Notes: generated by a model from the letters alone, not told the origin. A DNA stretch of 64,000 nucleotides from Doris montereyensis (GCA_037039925.1 JAXRKP010000815.1:147739-211738), one strand, 5' to 3'; numbered from the stretch's first letter, positions 33,877-45,839 are shown. Program-made: numbers and translations.

Positions 33877-35320
33877 CAGTGGAACTCGCAAGTTGGCGAC
33901 ACAGCTGGGACCGACCAAAAACATCTATTACATCGGAGTTCTCGCTATTTCGAGCTGTGGTGAAATAGCACATGTCATGTATAGCATGGATTTGATTAGT
34001 TGTATTGCAATCACACTATTCCCAGGTTTTATTGATTATTCCCATATTTGGATTACGATTAGTTGGTTTTCTTCCTTGACATGAATACTGGTTCAATCCA
34101 AATTTGCCAATAAAATATAAATGCGTCAGAGATTTCACGCCCATTTCAGTTATTTATTTGTTGTTTTTATTTTTTACGATCTTACAGGTGATTGACACAC
34201 CAAGATTTTTCTTGCCTTCATCTTTTTTTATTTTTACCAAATTATTATTTTTATTACACAAACAATTTGCAAGGGATTTTACGGGTGTTATTTATTTTAC
34301 CGTAACATTAGATTTAGATGAGAAAGAGTATCTGGATTCAACCCGAGTTGGCTATCTTTTTGATCTCGCTATCAACAAGGTGTTTTTGATTGACTTAAAC
34401 TTAGCCTTTAAGATGGGAAAACAATCTGGGGATTTGGATTGATGGTGCTATTCCCAGGTTTTAGATTGATCGCACTATTCCCAGGATTTGGATTGATCAC
34501 ACTATTCCAAGTATTTGGATTGATCACACTATTCCAAGGATTTGGATTGATCACACTATTCCCAGGATTTGGATTGATCACACTATTCCCAGGTTTTAGA
34601 TTGATAGCACTATTCCCAGGTTTTGGATTGATCACACTATTCCCAGGTTTTGGATTGATCGCACTATTCCCAGGATTTGGATTGATCACACTATTCCCAG
34701 GTTTTGGATTGATCACACTATTCCCAGGTTTTGGATTGATCACACTATTCCAAGGATTTGGATTGATCACACTATTCCAAGGATTTGGATTGATCACACT
34801 ATTCCCAGGATTTGGATTGATCACACTATTCCAAGGATTTGAGGATTTGGATTGATCACACTATTCCCAGGATTTGGATTGATCACACTATTCCCAGGAT
34901 TTGGATTGATCACACCCTTCCCAGGATTTGGATTGATCACACTATTCCCAGGATTTGGATTGATCGCACTATTCCCAGGATTTGGATTGATCACACTATT
35001 CCCAGGATTTGGATTGATCACACTATTCCCAGGATTTGGATTGATCACACTATTCCAAGGATTTGGATTGATCACACTATTCCCAGGTTTTGGATTGATC
35101 ACACTATTCCAAGGATTTGGATTGATCACACTATTCCCAGGATTTGGATTGATCACACTATTCCAAGGATTTGGATTGATCGCACTATTCCAAGGATTTG
35201 GATTGATCACACTATTCCCAGGATTTGGATTGATCACACTATTCCCAGGATTTGGATTGATCGCACTATTCCCAGGTTTGCTCCCGTTATTTCCGAGCTC
35301 GTTTCTTTTGAGTTCCACTG
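33877..35320. mobile_element. TA-flanked TIR element, non-autonomous Tc1/mariner/pogo-like
   Basis: The left end is CAGTGGAACTCGCAAG at 33877. The right end reads, in reverse complement, CAGTGGAACTCAAAAG (35305-35320). Eleven bases are identical, and TA dinucleotides stand directly outside both ends (33875-33876, 35321-35322). This is the target duplication of Tc1/mariner-superfamily insertions. No transposase frame is present; most of the inside is the 27-bp array. Confidence 0.78.
34432..35277. repeat. 27-bp minisatellite inside the TIR element
   Basis: About 31 copies of GGATTTGGATTGATCACACT plus ATTCCCA, very uniform (main variants TTCCAAG, GATCGCA, GGTTTTGG). Since 27 is a multiple of three and the unit lacks stops, several frames on both strands stay open for 130-190 codons (FGLITLFPG, IWIDHTIPR, NPGNSVINP). 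None is credible as a protein. Confidence 0.95.
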
Positions 35321-35419
35321 TATAGACATCTATAATATGCAGTACACTATAACACAATTTATTGTGCTACTCTCCTCTATAGCCATGAAACCTGGAACTT
35401 AGACAATAAGGAATACAGT

Positions 35420-35880
35420 AGGGTACAAACAGCTGAATTGAAATAATAATCTGAGAAGAGCAATGGGGAAATTAAATTAATTAAAAGAGACAAAATCAGA
35501 AGCACAACAATAAGAGATCAAATCAAAACAGATGGCATAAAAACTAAGATAGAAATAAATCAACCCAGATGGTTTTGGCATGTAGACAGAATGAATCATA
35601 AAGAGAAATAGTTAAATCAGCATACAAAAAAACAAGGCAAAAGACCAAAATGTAGACCTCGGAGAAAGTGGGAAGAAGATTTTAAAAGGCACAAAAGCAA
35701 AGAAATTTAACCTTTGCTGAAGGAAACAGAAAATGTCAGGACAGAATAGCCTGGAGAAATATCATTTCGGGTATATCTAAACCCACCACCGGAAGGTAAA
35801 AGTAGAACAAGAACTGATGAAGAAAGGAAGAGAGAAAAGAAAGAAAGACAGAAAAGAAAGAAAGAGAGAAAGCTGTGAAT
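35420..35880 (+). pseudogene. LINE C-terminal tail remnant
   Basis: Plus-frame pieces IKRDKIRSTTIRDQIKTDGI, QPRWFWHVDRMNHKEK and KCRPRRKWEEDFKRHKS correspond to the common LINE ending 'RWFGHV.RM ... GRPRxxW..D'. It is followed by the shared 3' end (TATCTAAACCCACCACCGGA) and a GAAA-rich tail. Confidence 0.65.
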
Positions 35881-35899
35881 ACATTCTTGGCACTGACTT

Positions 35900-36590
35900 G
35901 TTATTTATGTTCCATCCAGGGTTTACAAGTCTTTTTATTTATTTAAAATTCCCTATGTAGGTAGTATTTATGTGATTTTTTGATAAGTATATGATGGATT
36001 TTTGACTAGTTGAAATAAAGCACAAGAACAAAACCTTCACCACACCGTCGAGCTAATAAAAAAATAGACAACATACAGTGGATGGTGAGAAACTCATAAA
36101 AAAATTAATGATTTCAATTTTTTCATCAATTTCTGTCGTGTGGTGTGCCTCTTTTATGTACTTCTGATTTTCCGCCCCAATACATTAAAGATTGATATTA
36201 ATGATAGTTAGATTGGATTCAGACGTGGGTCTGTTGAAACAAAACATGTGAATAATAAATAATGATATAGGAAAGACAGAAAGAAATAAACAAAACACTC
36301 ATAAAGTGACTGACACATATTATCACAAAAGTGCTTATTTTTTCTTCTTTACCACATCAAATAGATGAAAATGATGAGCAAAACATTTTGCAATGATGTA
36401 CAAACATGGTACACATCATTGGCTTTAAAAACAACATTTTAGTAGGTTTCCAAATTAATTTCAATTCAATCAGGAATTTCACCATTCTCCAATGAAGGGT
36501 TTTCCCCATTTATTTAAGTATTGATTTTTTTGTAGTTTATTTCAGGGTGCCAGCTAAAATGTCTTGGCCCGTGCCATGTTCTCTCTCTTC
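35900..36590. other. No feature recognised
   Basis: AT-rich unique sequence without credible coding or repeat structure. Confidence 0.35.
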
Positions 36591-36598
36591 AACACGTC

Positions 36599-36745
36599 CT
36601 AACATGGAAGAAAAAAAGTTCTTCCCCTAGTTCTTTCCGTCATGTATTCCTTGATCTTCCCCGCAGGGCCACGAAAGGAAGAGAAGACCAGCCATGGTCC
36701 TTGAGGTGAAATCAACTCAACTAGTACCCAAAATCTGCACGATAT
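36599..36745 (-). other. Possible minus-strand exon, weak
   Basis: Minus frame LVELISPQGPWLVFSSFRGP and AGKIKEYMTERTRG has protein-like composition and higher GC than its surroundings. ATCGTGCAG could be an acceptor, but it has no pyrimidine tract. Family unknown. Confidence 0.2.
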
Positions 36746-36789
36746 ATTATTATATGGCAACACACAGAACACACACTTTTGCATTTCAA

Positions 36790-37314
36790 AATTGACTTAG
36801 AAGAAAAATAGTGTAAGTTTAAGTAACTTTTGACTAAAGTAAGATCAACTGAATAGACATGTAAATATGTATAAATATAAGTATAAATCATATATATATA
36901 TAATAATAGTGAACATAAGTAGCTGAACATCAAATTTGCATCACATTGCATTTAGGAGACGAAATCAATTGTTATACTGTGTGGTTAAAAATCATGATAT
37001 TAATTAGATCAATATATTTTACTTTTTGTCAGTGTGCTTACATTTTGGCCTAAGTCGTTTTCTGGGGTTTTGGTATGCAAAGTGGAAAAAATAAAAACCA
37101 TTTTTTGGCCTGACTCGGCCAGTGGCATAGCCCAAAATGAAACATCCATAATATCTAAAAAAGGCAAATTTTATCCTTATTAACTACGATGATAGATCAT
37201 CATAAGATGAGAGTTTTTAAAAAATGAACCAGTTTTCATTTTGGCCTACCATAAATCTGACTAAGGCCAATATGTTAGTACACTGAAGTTTTACTGCTCA
37301 GATCAAGACAAACT

Positions 37315-37315
<1 letters not shown>
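36790..37315. other. No feature recognised
   Basis: Two statements of a short phrase (ATTTTGGCCTAAGTCGTTTT at 37043 and a similar GGCCTACC / CTAAGGCC at 37240-37270) hint at a diverged repeat; nothing firmer. Confidence 0.3.

Positions 37316-37317
<2 letters not shown>

Positions 37318-37353
<36 letters not shown>
37318..37353. repeat. (CA)n microsatellite
   Basis: ACACAC run of about 35 bp. Confidence 0.96.
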
Positions 37354-37354
<1 letters not shown>

Positions 37355-37477
37355 GTTGTTTGGGTCGTCCACAACGTCATGGTAATAACAAACACACACA
37401 AGTGCTAAAGCCATTTTTGTTTGTTTTGGTCTTTGACTTTGAGTTAATAAGATAATGTGCACCATAAAGTAGTAGAG

Positions 37478-37790
37478 CAAAGTTCCTTACTTCAAGGCCA
37501 TTACGGCTCATAGAGCCAGAGCTTATCCCGGTTTCAAAAGCGTGAAGCGGATCAGGTGATAATTAATAATCACCTCCTAGACAGGGTGCTAGTCTGATGC
37601 AGTTTTTTACTCCCAAGCTAAAGCTTGTACCCATTTGCACCTGGGGTCGAGTGGGGAAAATTATGCGTGCAAAGTGTCTTTCCCAAGGAACACAACGTAG
37701 GATCTAGTTTTGTGAGGCTTTGAATCAGGGACCTCAGGTTCCCTATTCCAGCAGCCTAACCAGTCAGCCATCAACGTCACTGGACCATAA
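37478..37790 (-). mobile_element. SINE-B copy, inverted
   Basis: The right end read on the minus strand is tRNA-like (TGGCTGACTGGTTAGGCTGC, then a B-box-like CCCTGATTCAAAGCC). It is followed by a body with AAGACACTTTGCACGC, CAAGCTTTAGCTTGG and GGCTCTATGAGCCGTAATGG. The last block links it to the fragments at 8810 and 9305. Confidence 0.68.
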
Positions 37791-38860
37791 AGTAATGGCG
37801 GATAAAAAAAATGTGGAACACAACTTCAAGTTGGAAGATCATCAAAAATTGGATTTTTTTCCATTTCGCCTAAGTCATACCCTGTGACACAAACGGTTGT
37901 CATATATTTCATCATGTCATCTCAAAACAGTAAAAAAAAACGACTTTGGCACTTGTGTTATGACCTTCAACTTGACGATGTGACGACAATATAAATAGAT
38001 GATGGCAATACAGTGAAGGATGGAATTGGAATGAATCTGATTAGAAACATGACCAGCATGTAGGAATGTCAACAATGTGTCTTCTCCGGGCGTCTCCTCT
38101 CCTAACTAAAACTTTTTGTTTTTCTTCAATCCACTTCCCATCTGTAAGTAATCAGGAGTCGTAGTACTAGACATCATATCTACATAAAAAAAAGAAAAGA
38201 AAAAAGAGTCTCAAGACAACTTATTCATCCTTCGACCATACCCCCTCCCCCTCCCCCACACTCCCTCCCTCCCCTCCTCCAAACCAAAAATAAGTTAGAA
38301 GAAGATATTTTTAGACTGCAGCAAAAGGAAACGATTTGAAATGAAGCTGGAAAGAGAGATTGATGAGGAGGGAACATTAATAGGACTTTTGATTGTCAGT
38401 GTCAGTATACATTTTGCGAAAAAGGAAAGAAGTATGGCCTACCAGCAGCATCTGCCAACCGCCCGCATGTATTATAAGAGACTTAAGAAGACGACTTTAT
38501 TATCTCCATAGAAAAGTTACCATGGAGGAAAAACAACCCAGAAATTTTCACTTTCATCTTCATGAAGAATATTTGCGTTCATTCGATATATTTGAACAAG
38601 ATTATAACAATAATAAAAAAAGTGAAGAAAACAAAATATCCTGCCGAATTTAATGATCAAATGGTGGTATGACATTGGATTATTGAAATTCAAATTATTA
38701 CTTAAGAATGATACAGGCAATTAAAACACAAATAACATATATGTGTTGACTAATTGAATCTTACAATGTCACATAACAGATGATAACTTTTGATGGATGT
38801 GCTGTGGCAAATCTATAAGTATAAGTTAAAGAATGATAAAAAAGCACCCTAAAAAAATAA
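37791..38860. other. Mostly unassigned
   Basis: A plus frame at 38393-38653 (86 codons) is the longest. It has basic and Asn-rich composition and matches nothing I recognise; chance cannot be excluded. A C-rich stretch lies at 38240-38280. Confidence 0.3.
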
Positions 38861-38864
38861 CCCG

Positions 38865-38995
38865 AAACCCTTCTCTACAATTAATTAAAATAAATCCAAA
38901 CTCTTCTCTACAATTAATTAAAAACCCAAATCCAAACTCTTCTACAATTAATTAAAAACCCAAAATCCAAACTCTTCTCTACAATTAATAAAAAT
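38865..38995. repeat. ~35-bp repeat
   Basis: Four copies of CCAAACTCTTCTCTACAATT plus AATTAAAAACCCAAAT. Confidence 0.88.
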
Positions 38996-39149
38996 CCAAA
39001 ATTGAAACCCAAATAAAGGGATTTGGTATCTCTACATTTTCCAATAAATTCTGGTGAGCAAAAAATAATATAACCATGAATTTGAGAGAAATAAAATTAA
39101 AATGTTCCCAATGTTACAGTTACAGTGTACAGAATAAATAAAAGGAAAT

Positions 39150-39352
39150 AATTCTTCATCTTCATCATCGTCATCATCATCATCTTCATCATCATCAAAG
39201 CCTTTCACCCCTACTACCACGTTATAGGCTACAGACGAGATTTTTATCTTTCCTTCTCCTGGCAGAGAGATCTTTCTTAGTTCGTTTTGGCTGTCATCCA
39301 GTCTCTCCCAGTCCTCCTCTACACTTCTTTTCCAAGTGTTTAGAGGCCAAAG
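39150..39352 (-). pseudogene. LINE tail remnant
   Basis: Minus-strand frame PLNTWKRSVEEDWERLDDSQ then LPGEGKIKISS resembles the 'RTTWRRTVEEDL..LG' LINE ending and shares PLPGEGK with the remnant at 45,300. A GAT-repeat (39160-39200) interrupts it. Confidence 0.5.
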
Positions 39353-39376
39353 AAGCATAATCATAATCATAATAAA

Positions 39377-39495
<119 letters not shown>

Positions 39496-39761
39496 TGAAA
39501 CATAACATAAACTTTTGCTTTCAGAATGTATCATAATTATTTAAGTATTATAAAAAAATCATCTTCAAAGGCAGTGCAATGACTGAAACAATGAGCGAAG
39601 TGCAAAAAAAAATAAATATGGCAACATCAGTAGAGGAAAAAAATAATAATCATAGAGCACGTCAACCAGCGCAACGGCGGTGGTGGTGGGTGTGGCCTAG
39701 TAGTAAAGTTGCAAGACGTGGACCCTGGGTTCAAATCTAGACAATGCTAAATCTGACGCCG

Positions 39762-40112
39762 GGGACTCTGTGGTCCAGAGGCAAGGAGTCAGCCTTCCAA
39801 CCACAAGGTCCAAGAGCTTATGCCTGACATTACTGACAATGAACAATCTTAATTTTCTTGATTTTTTTTGGGGGGGGAATAAAACCCACCCCTCTCTTGA
39901 TCCAGGTAGGTGGATCGACATTTAATCCCATCAGAGACGAATGATGAAAAGGATGTCCCGTGTACAGATTACAACACAAATATCTGTGCATGTTAAAACA
40001 TCGCTTGGCTGTTTACACATTACAGGGCAGTGCGGACGAAATTAAAAATCCTACCAAAAAACCCAAACAATTCTGAGATCACCTTAGTTGTGAATGTGGG
40101 TAAAATAAAAAT
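39762..40112 (+). mobile_element. SINE-A copy, full length
   Basis: The head is GGGGACTCTGTGGTCCAGAG. The body has CCAGGTAGGTGGATCGACAT, TTAATCCCATCAGAGACGAA and GGCTGTTTACACATTACAGG (an 8-bp insertion relative to other copies). The end is GTTGTGAATGTGGGTAAAAT. A partial second tRNA-like head (AAGACGTGGACCCTGGGTTC) precedes it at 39690-39745. Confidence 0.82.
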
Positions 40113-40760
40113 GAAAATTTGATTTAGTGTTTGTGCTTTGAAAAACATGTAACGCGTATTTTCTCCCTTTGAACCAGATGCAGATACGGACCAGCATGAA
40201 GTGGCAAGGTAAAACCTGCGGCTGACTAGTGTCCTTTCCAGGAGGTGATAATGTGTACCATGAATTTGTTCTGCCTCACACCATAAAAACCAGGATACGA
40301 TCTGGTACTATGGGTTGTCACTGTCGTGACCTTGAAGGAACTTTTCACCAAAACAGAACAAATAATTTACAATTTTCCCCCATAATTTCAGATCTGACAA
40401 CATTTTTCAATGGCTTTCATTACCACAACAAAAAGATTTCATTCTTAAAAGTCTTTTAAAAAGACCCAACTTACGTGGCATACATACACACTTTGAAGTG
40501 AAATGTTAATGTTAATTAAGGATAACTCACTCACATAACAGTTTACTTAGAACCATGGTGTAGCATTTTGGAAACTTCAGCTGACCGTAAAAAAAAACCC
40601 AACCCCAGAACAATAAACTGGAAAATGCTATATGAAACAAAGCAATAATTCAACAGATAAGAAAACTATCGGTAGGAATAATGTATTGAAGTTAAAAGTT
40701 ATTCCAGAAATCGCAAAGTAATTTTCTCATTTGTTTACACTCTTAGAATGTTTAGTTAAG
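40113..40760. other. No feature recognised
   Basis: A 77-codon plus frame at 40229-40459 lacks a recognisable family. Confidence 0.3.
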
Positions 40761-40819
40761 ATTAAATCAAAATATTGAGCAAAATGGATGAAAATAGTAA
40801 ACATACATTTGTATGATAT

Positions 40820-41065
40820 AGAACATAGAACTTAATAATATAGATGTAAAACTTATGGTATAGAACATAGAACTTAATAGTATAGATGTAAACTTATGGT
40901 ATAGAACATAGAACATTGAACTTAATAATATAGATGTAAAACTTATGGTATAGAACATAGAATTTAATATTGTAGATGTAAAACTTATGGTACAGAACAT
41001 AGGACTTAATAATAAAGATGTAAAACTTATGATATAGAACATAGAAATTAATAATATAGGACATT
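40820..41065. repeat. 41-bp minisatellite
   Basis: Six copies of TAATATAGATGTAAAACTTA plus TGGTATAGAACATAGAACT. Confidence 0.92.
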
Positions 41066-41174
41066 GAACTTACAAAGCAAAGGTGAATGTCACATTCAAT
41101 TAGACAGACGGAGATTTGTGCATTTCACTGAACTATTTCATTTCCCGCAGGTGTCATTACTGTGATACACTATG

Positions 41175-41815
41175 TTTTTATTTTGAACAATTCGACAGGT
41201 ATCCCAAATGAATAAAACCCTTCATAAACGTATCTTGTTCACATTTTGAACTATTCGACGGGTATCCCAAATGAATAAAACCCTTTATAAACGTATCTTG
41301 TTTACATTTTGAACTATTCGACAGGTATCCCAAATGAATAAAACCCTTCATAAACGTATCTTGTTCACATTTTGAACTATTCGACAGGTATCCCAAATGA
41401 ATAAAACCCCTTCATAAACGTATCTTGTTCACATTTTGAAAACGTATCTCAAATGAATAAAATCCTTCATAAACGTATCTTGTTCCCATTTGAACTATTC
41501 GACGGGTATCTCAACTGAATAAAACCCTTCATAAACGTATCTTGTTCCCATTTTGAACTATTCGACGGGTGTCTCCAACTGAATAAAACCCTTCATAAAC
41601 GTATCTTGTTCCCATTTTGAACTATTCGACGGGTGTCTCAAATGAATAAAACCCTTCATAAACGTATCTTTGTTCCCATTTTGAACTATTCGACGGGGTG
41701 TCTCAACTGAATAAAACCCTTCATAAACGTATCTTGTTTCCATTTGAACTATTCGACGGGTGTCTCAAATGAATAAAACCCTTCATAAACGTATCGTGTT
41801 CACATTTTGAGCAAA
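41175..41815. repeat. 63-bp minisatellite
   Basis: About ten copies of a unit with ATTTTGAACTATTCGACAGG, TATCCCAAATGAATAAAACC and CTTCATAAACGTATCTTGTT. The first half has TATCCCAAAT, the second half TGTCTCAACT, i.e. block-wise variants. Minus frames (CEQDTFMKGFIHLGY) are repeat translations. Confidence 0.94.
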
Positions 41816-41884
41816 AAGACAAAGAAAAATCCTAGCAGTGAGAGTTAACAACAACAAAATTTCCCAAGCTGTTTAGTTTTTCTT

Positions 41885-41955
41885 ATTTATTTAGTTTATT
41901 CACCCTGGGATCACCGTAATGATGGACGCGGTAAATTTAAATGAAACAAAGGGAT
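41885..41955. repeat. SINE-C-like short repeat
   Basis: TTCACCCTGGGATCACCGTA, ATGATGGACGCGGTAAATTT, then AAATGAAACAAA. The same block occurs at 31510 and 58270 and inside the arrays at 4560 and 58408. Confidence 0.6.
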
Positions 41956-41959
41956 TGAG

Positions 41960-42655
41960 TTTATTCGAGCTATAGAATAGTTATAGATCTATGTTCAAAC
42001 AAAACTCACTGGATGTCTGACTGATCAAAGACGAAAATAAAAAAATAAAAAATTCATTTCTTTAATTCACTCTGCCTTTACAATGTTTACTGTGTTACGG
42101 GTAAGAGCCTTCTTAGATGGCATTTCCAATTAACGAGAAAACATAATAATATTCACTTCCTTTTTTCAACTCGAATATACATATAATGACTGCATGAAAG
42201 TAAAAAAAAGAGAATATATATTTTTTCATGACAATCTCTTGGAGAAACTTTATAATGGCTTGTTGCATTGGCAGACTTGTAAATATTTATTCACCAATTC
42301 GCTAAACATCTTCGCTCTATGATAAATTAAACTCAAGAGAGCTTTGTCCAACAATCTGCGTAATTGAATACAACAACAACAACAACAATAACACAAATAT
42401 AAAGATCATGATGAATTACAAGGATTCCTATTTATACATGTTACATGACAATAAGTTTACATTGAAAAAAGTACTGGCATTTCACAAGGTATTAAAGAAT
42501 CACAGTATTATTGGACATGGAAATTGAATAAAATCATAGACTGTATGATATAAGCAAACATAGATGGAATGTGAGTGACGTTGTTTCTCGTCGTCTTAGT
42601 TATCATGGAATGAATCCAGAACCAACCAGCCCCGTCATGTCTGTCATTATTTCGC
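41960..42655. other. No feature recognised
   Basis: AT-rich unique sequence with an (ACA)n run at 42372-42390. Confidence 0.35.
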
Positions 42656-42664
42656 TCAACTATT

Positions 42665-43115
42665 TCAGCTGTAATGGTAAACCACAATAATGAAACTGTC
42701 ATGGTAAACCACAATCATGAAACTGTCATGGTAAACCACAATCATGAAACTGTCATGGTAAACTACAATCATGAAACTGTCATGGTAAACCACAATCATG
42801 AAACTGTCATGGTAAACCACAATCATGAAACTGTCATGGTAAAATGAAATCATGTAAACCACAACATGAAACTGTCATGGTAAACCGCAATCATGAAACT
42901 GTCAGTGTCATGGTAATCCACAATCATGATGGTAAATCACAATCATGAAACTGCCAGTGTCATGGTAAACCACAATCATAAAACTGTCAGTGTCATGGTA
43001 AACCACAATCATGAAACTGTCAGTGTCATGGTGGTTTACTAAACCACAATCATGAAACTGTCAGTGTCATGGTAAACCACAATCATGAAACTGTCAGTGT
43101 CTGGTTCCACAATCA
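42665..43115. repeat. 27-bp, then 33-bp minisatellite
   Basis: CATGGTAAACCACAATCATG plus AAACTGT (27 bp) repeats through about 42890. From there units gain CAGTGT and become 33 bp. Isolated units recur up to 43,490. Confidence 0.93.
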
Positions 43116-43499
43116 TAAAACAGCCCTTCTCTGTTCCACCTGAAACAGCCCCTGTTCATGGTGTGATTTACCCAGCCCAATCTGTTCCACTCTTACCCAT
43201 TTCATTCAAGGCAAATGAGGTCACTGAGTTCATATTATGAAAGTGTCAGTTTCATTCATTTACATTTACACAACACACCATGAAATCACACACACACAAA
43301 GGCCTAGTGACAACATGATGATGAAACTGTCAGTGTCAGGAATTCCACAATCATGAAACTCCTCACTGTCACTCCTCCTTTCCTCAATCATCTGAAACAA
43401 ACAGTCCCCCTTTTCCTAAACGGTTTACTAAACCACAATCATGAAACTGTCAGTGTCATCCTACACTTTGTCAACCCTAAACCACAATCATGTCAAACT

Positions 43500-43810
43500 C
43501 TTCAGTGTCATGGTCAACCCTCTTCCTACACCTTATCAACCCTCTTCCTACACCTTGTCAACCCTCTTCCTACACCTTTCAACCCTCTTCCACTTTGTCA
43601 CCTTGTCAACCCTCTTCCTACACCTTATCAACGGTTTACTAAACCTTATCAACCCTCTTCCTCCACTTTGTCAACCCTCTTCCTACACCTTGTCAATCAT
43701 ATTCCCTCCACCTTGTCAACCCTGTTCCACACTCTTACCCACCTCTTCTACACCTTATCAACCTCTTCCTCCACTTTGCCCCTCTCTGTTCCACTTTGTC
43801 AACCCAGCCC
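43500..43810. repeat. ~22-bp CT-rich repeat
   Basis: Irregular copies of CAACCCTCTTCCTACACCTT plus GT. Two more copies sit at 44735-44775. The plus frames at 43353-43874 are repeat-driven. Confidence 0.85.
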
Positions 43811-43814
43811 CTCT

Positions 43815-44510
43815 CTGTTCCATTCTAAATACCCATTTCATTCAAGGCAAATTTGGTCAATGAGTTCATATTAGGAAATGACATAGTTTGTCTTTCCAGG
43901 GCATTTGCAGAATGAAGATCATTCCAGGTGTCTAAACCCATACACCGGAAGGTAGAATGGGAATTGATATAGAAAGAAAGAAATGAAATAGTGAGTAGAA
44001 TTCACAATGTGTATTTTTAGGGTTTAGAAAACAGCTCAACCAAAATTTTGCTCTGTGACAACTTCTTTCAAACGCTAGGCTTAACAGAGTATACTAGGCC
44101 TACAGGTGTTAACAAACAGTGATAAACAGCTTTCATAAAAGTAAACATCCTTGTTAGACAAAATTGCATTGAGCCACAAAAAACACTTAAAAAGAATCTT
44201 CCTCATACAAAAAAACCGGCCGGACTGAACAAATCCAAACAAGTTTGATTATAAAGGTGTCACGTTTACAATACTGCAATAAAAGAGGTTGTCTTTTAAA
44301 TGTCAAGGTCAACAACAGTTTTAAATGCAAATTTTTTTCATTCAAATTTTCAAACAACAGCAAAGTATTATACATATTATATGGAATCAATCTTCCTAAT
44401 AATATTATGAACATTTCAACAATTTACAATTTTCATTAAAAATAAGCCAACAACAACCAAAATACAACATTTAAATTTTGCCCCTCTTCTTTAAAACTGA
44501 GTCCCCTCTG
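43815..44510. other. LINE 3'-end fragment and unassigned DNA
   Basis: GAATGAAGATCATTCCAGGT, GTCTAAACCC and GGTAGAATGGGAATTGATAT with an AGAAAGAAAG tail (43912-43985) equal the LINE 3' end at 45,532. The rest is unrecognised. Confidence 0.5.
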
Positions 44511-44517
44511 CCTGGAG

Positions 44518-44603
44518 TCACCTGTAATCAAATTTGGTTTTGCGTAGCCTTGAACGGATCTCTTCCAGGGCACCTTTTCGGATCCGTCTCTTCCTGACGG
44601 GGA
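44518..44603 (-). CDS. Probable terminal exon of an unrecognised gene
   Basis: On the minus strand a C-rich tract ending TCCCTCCCACAG is an acceptor, followed by two bases and 27 codons: PVRKRRIRKGALEEIRSRLR then KTKFDYR and TGA. The composition is strongly basic, charged and helix-forming, unlike the surrounding noise. It has higher GC than its neighbours. I do not recognise the family. Upstream exons would lie at higher coordinates; none could be paired with it. Confidence 0.45.
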
Positions 44604-45039
44604 CTGTGGGAGGGAGGGGGAAACTTTGCAAGGACATTAGAATGCTATTATAATGTTCTTGTTTACATAAATGTACAATGTGCCTGTCTTTGTCACCTTG
44701 TCATCCATCCTTATTACACCCACTTAGTAGTGTCAAACACCTTGTCAACCCCTCTTCCAAACACCTTGTCAACCCCTCTTCCTAAAGTCAACCTTGAATC
44801 AACACCTGGGCCAAAGATATTTTAATCACGCTTTCTGCTAAACCTAACCTAACATTGAACAAAGATCTACCTGATTGTTGGTTTTCCCAAACTGGAGAAT
44901 TGATTTCTCTCCCATCATTAAAAGAAAATAGTTGTTTAATTTCAGACAAATAATAATCTCTTTAAATAATATCTTGTTTTCATCTCATGTTTCTTGATAC
45001 TATTACAGTTAATTAAAGCTCATGATGATAAGGGACTTG

Positions 45040-45605
45040 TCAAGGAAACCTTCAATCGAAGGATCTTGAGAATTAAATAGCAAGACAGATTTAGAAATGA
45101 AGAACAATGGGGAAGAACTGGAATGGGAACCATTGAAAATGCTCTAGGGAGAAGACGATGGAGATGGATTGGACATACTTTCGAAAGCCTGCTTATGGAA
45201 TCAATATTTACAAGACAAGCAAGCATTAAAAGGAATTGCAGAAAAGACGACACCAGGGTAGGCCACGGGACCCTCTTTCTAGAAAAGGACTGGAAGAGAT
45301 TGGATATCAACCCTCTTCCAGGAGAAGGGAAAATGGAAATCTCTTGTCTGTCCATGTTGAGAGAGAGCTGGGAGGGAGGGAGGGAGGGAGGCAGGGAGGG
45401 AGGGCTCTCATTCTTGTTTAGAAGGGAGCCACAAATTCCATAAAATAATAGGACAAAGAGAGGGGTCAATTTTTGGGAGATCTTAGGAAATGGAGAAGGG
45501 AGAACAGGGAGAGGACCAGGGCAGCCTGAGAGAATGAAGATCATTCCAGGTGTCTAAACCCTACAGAGAGAAGGTTTAGAATGGGAATTGATATAGAAAG
45601 AAAGA
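45040..45605 (+). pseudogene. LINE C-terminal tail remnant
   Basis: Plus frame GMGTIENALGRRRWRWIGHT (45120-45180), then KRRHQGRPRDPLSRKGLEEI in the next frame, then PLPGEGK: the LINE ending 'RWIGHV ... GRPRxTW'. A (GGGA)n expansion sits at 45365-45405. The element finishes with the shared 3' block GAATGAAGATCATTCCAGGT and an AGAAAGAAAG tail. Confidence 0.7.
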
Positions 45606-45839
45606 AAGAGAAATAGAGAGAGCGAAAGAAGAAAAGAATTGAACCACTCCTAGAGGAAAAATGTTTAAATTCTATGGAGAGATCATTTTCTTGAATTTAT
45701 TAATTAATCTGATGGCAGATGGAATGAACCAAAATATCTGGGATTTGTTCTACTCAATTGGCGAACTTCTTTCACTTCCTGATTGCTAGCTTTCAAAATT
45801 ACAAAATAGTGCATAATCTTTGTCATCCAAGATCACAGA

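Noticed and set aside
34408..35402. Long open frames on both strands (138-187 codons)
   Set aside because: All are translations of a stop-free 27-bp repeat; several frames and both strands are open at once.
38393..38653. 86-codon plus-strand ORF as a gene
   Set aside because: No recognisable family, biased composition and no splice or conservation evidence; length is within chance expectation for AT-rich DNA.
41178..41743. Repeat protein with 21-residue units
   Set aside because: 63-bp array is a multiple of three, giving an open frame; indels break it and there are no start or splice signals.
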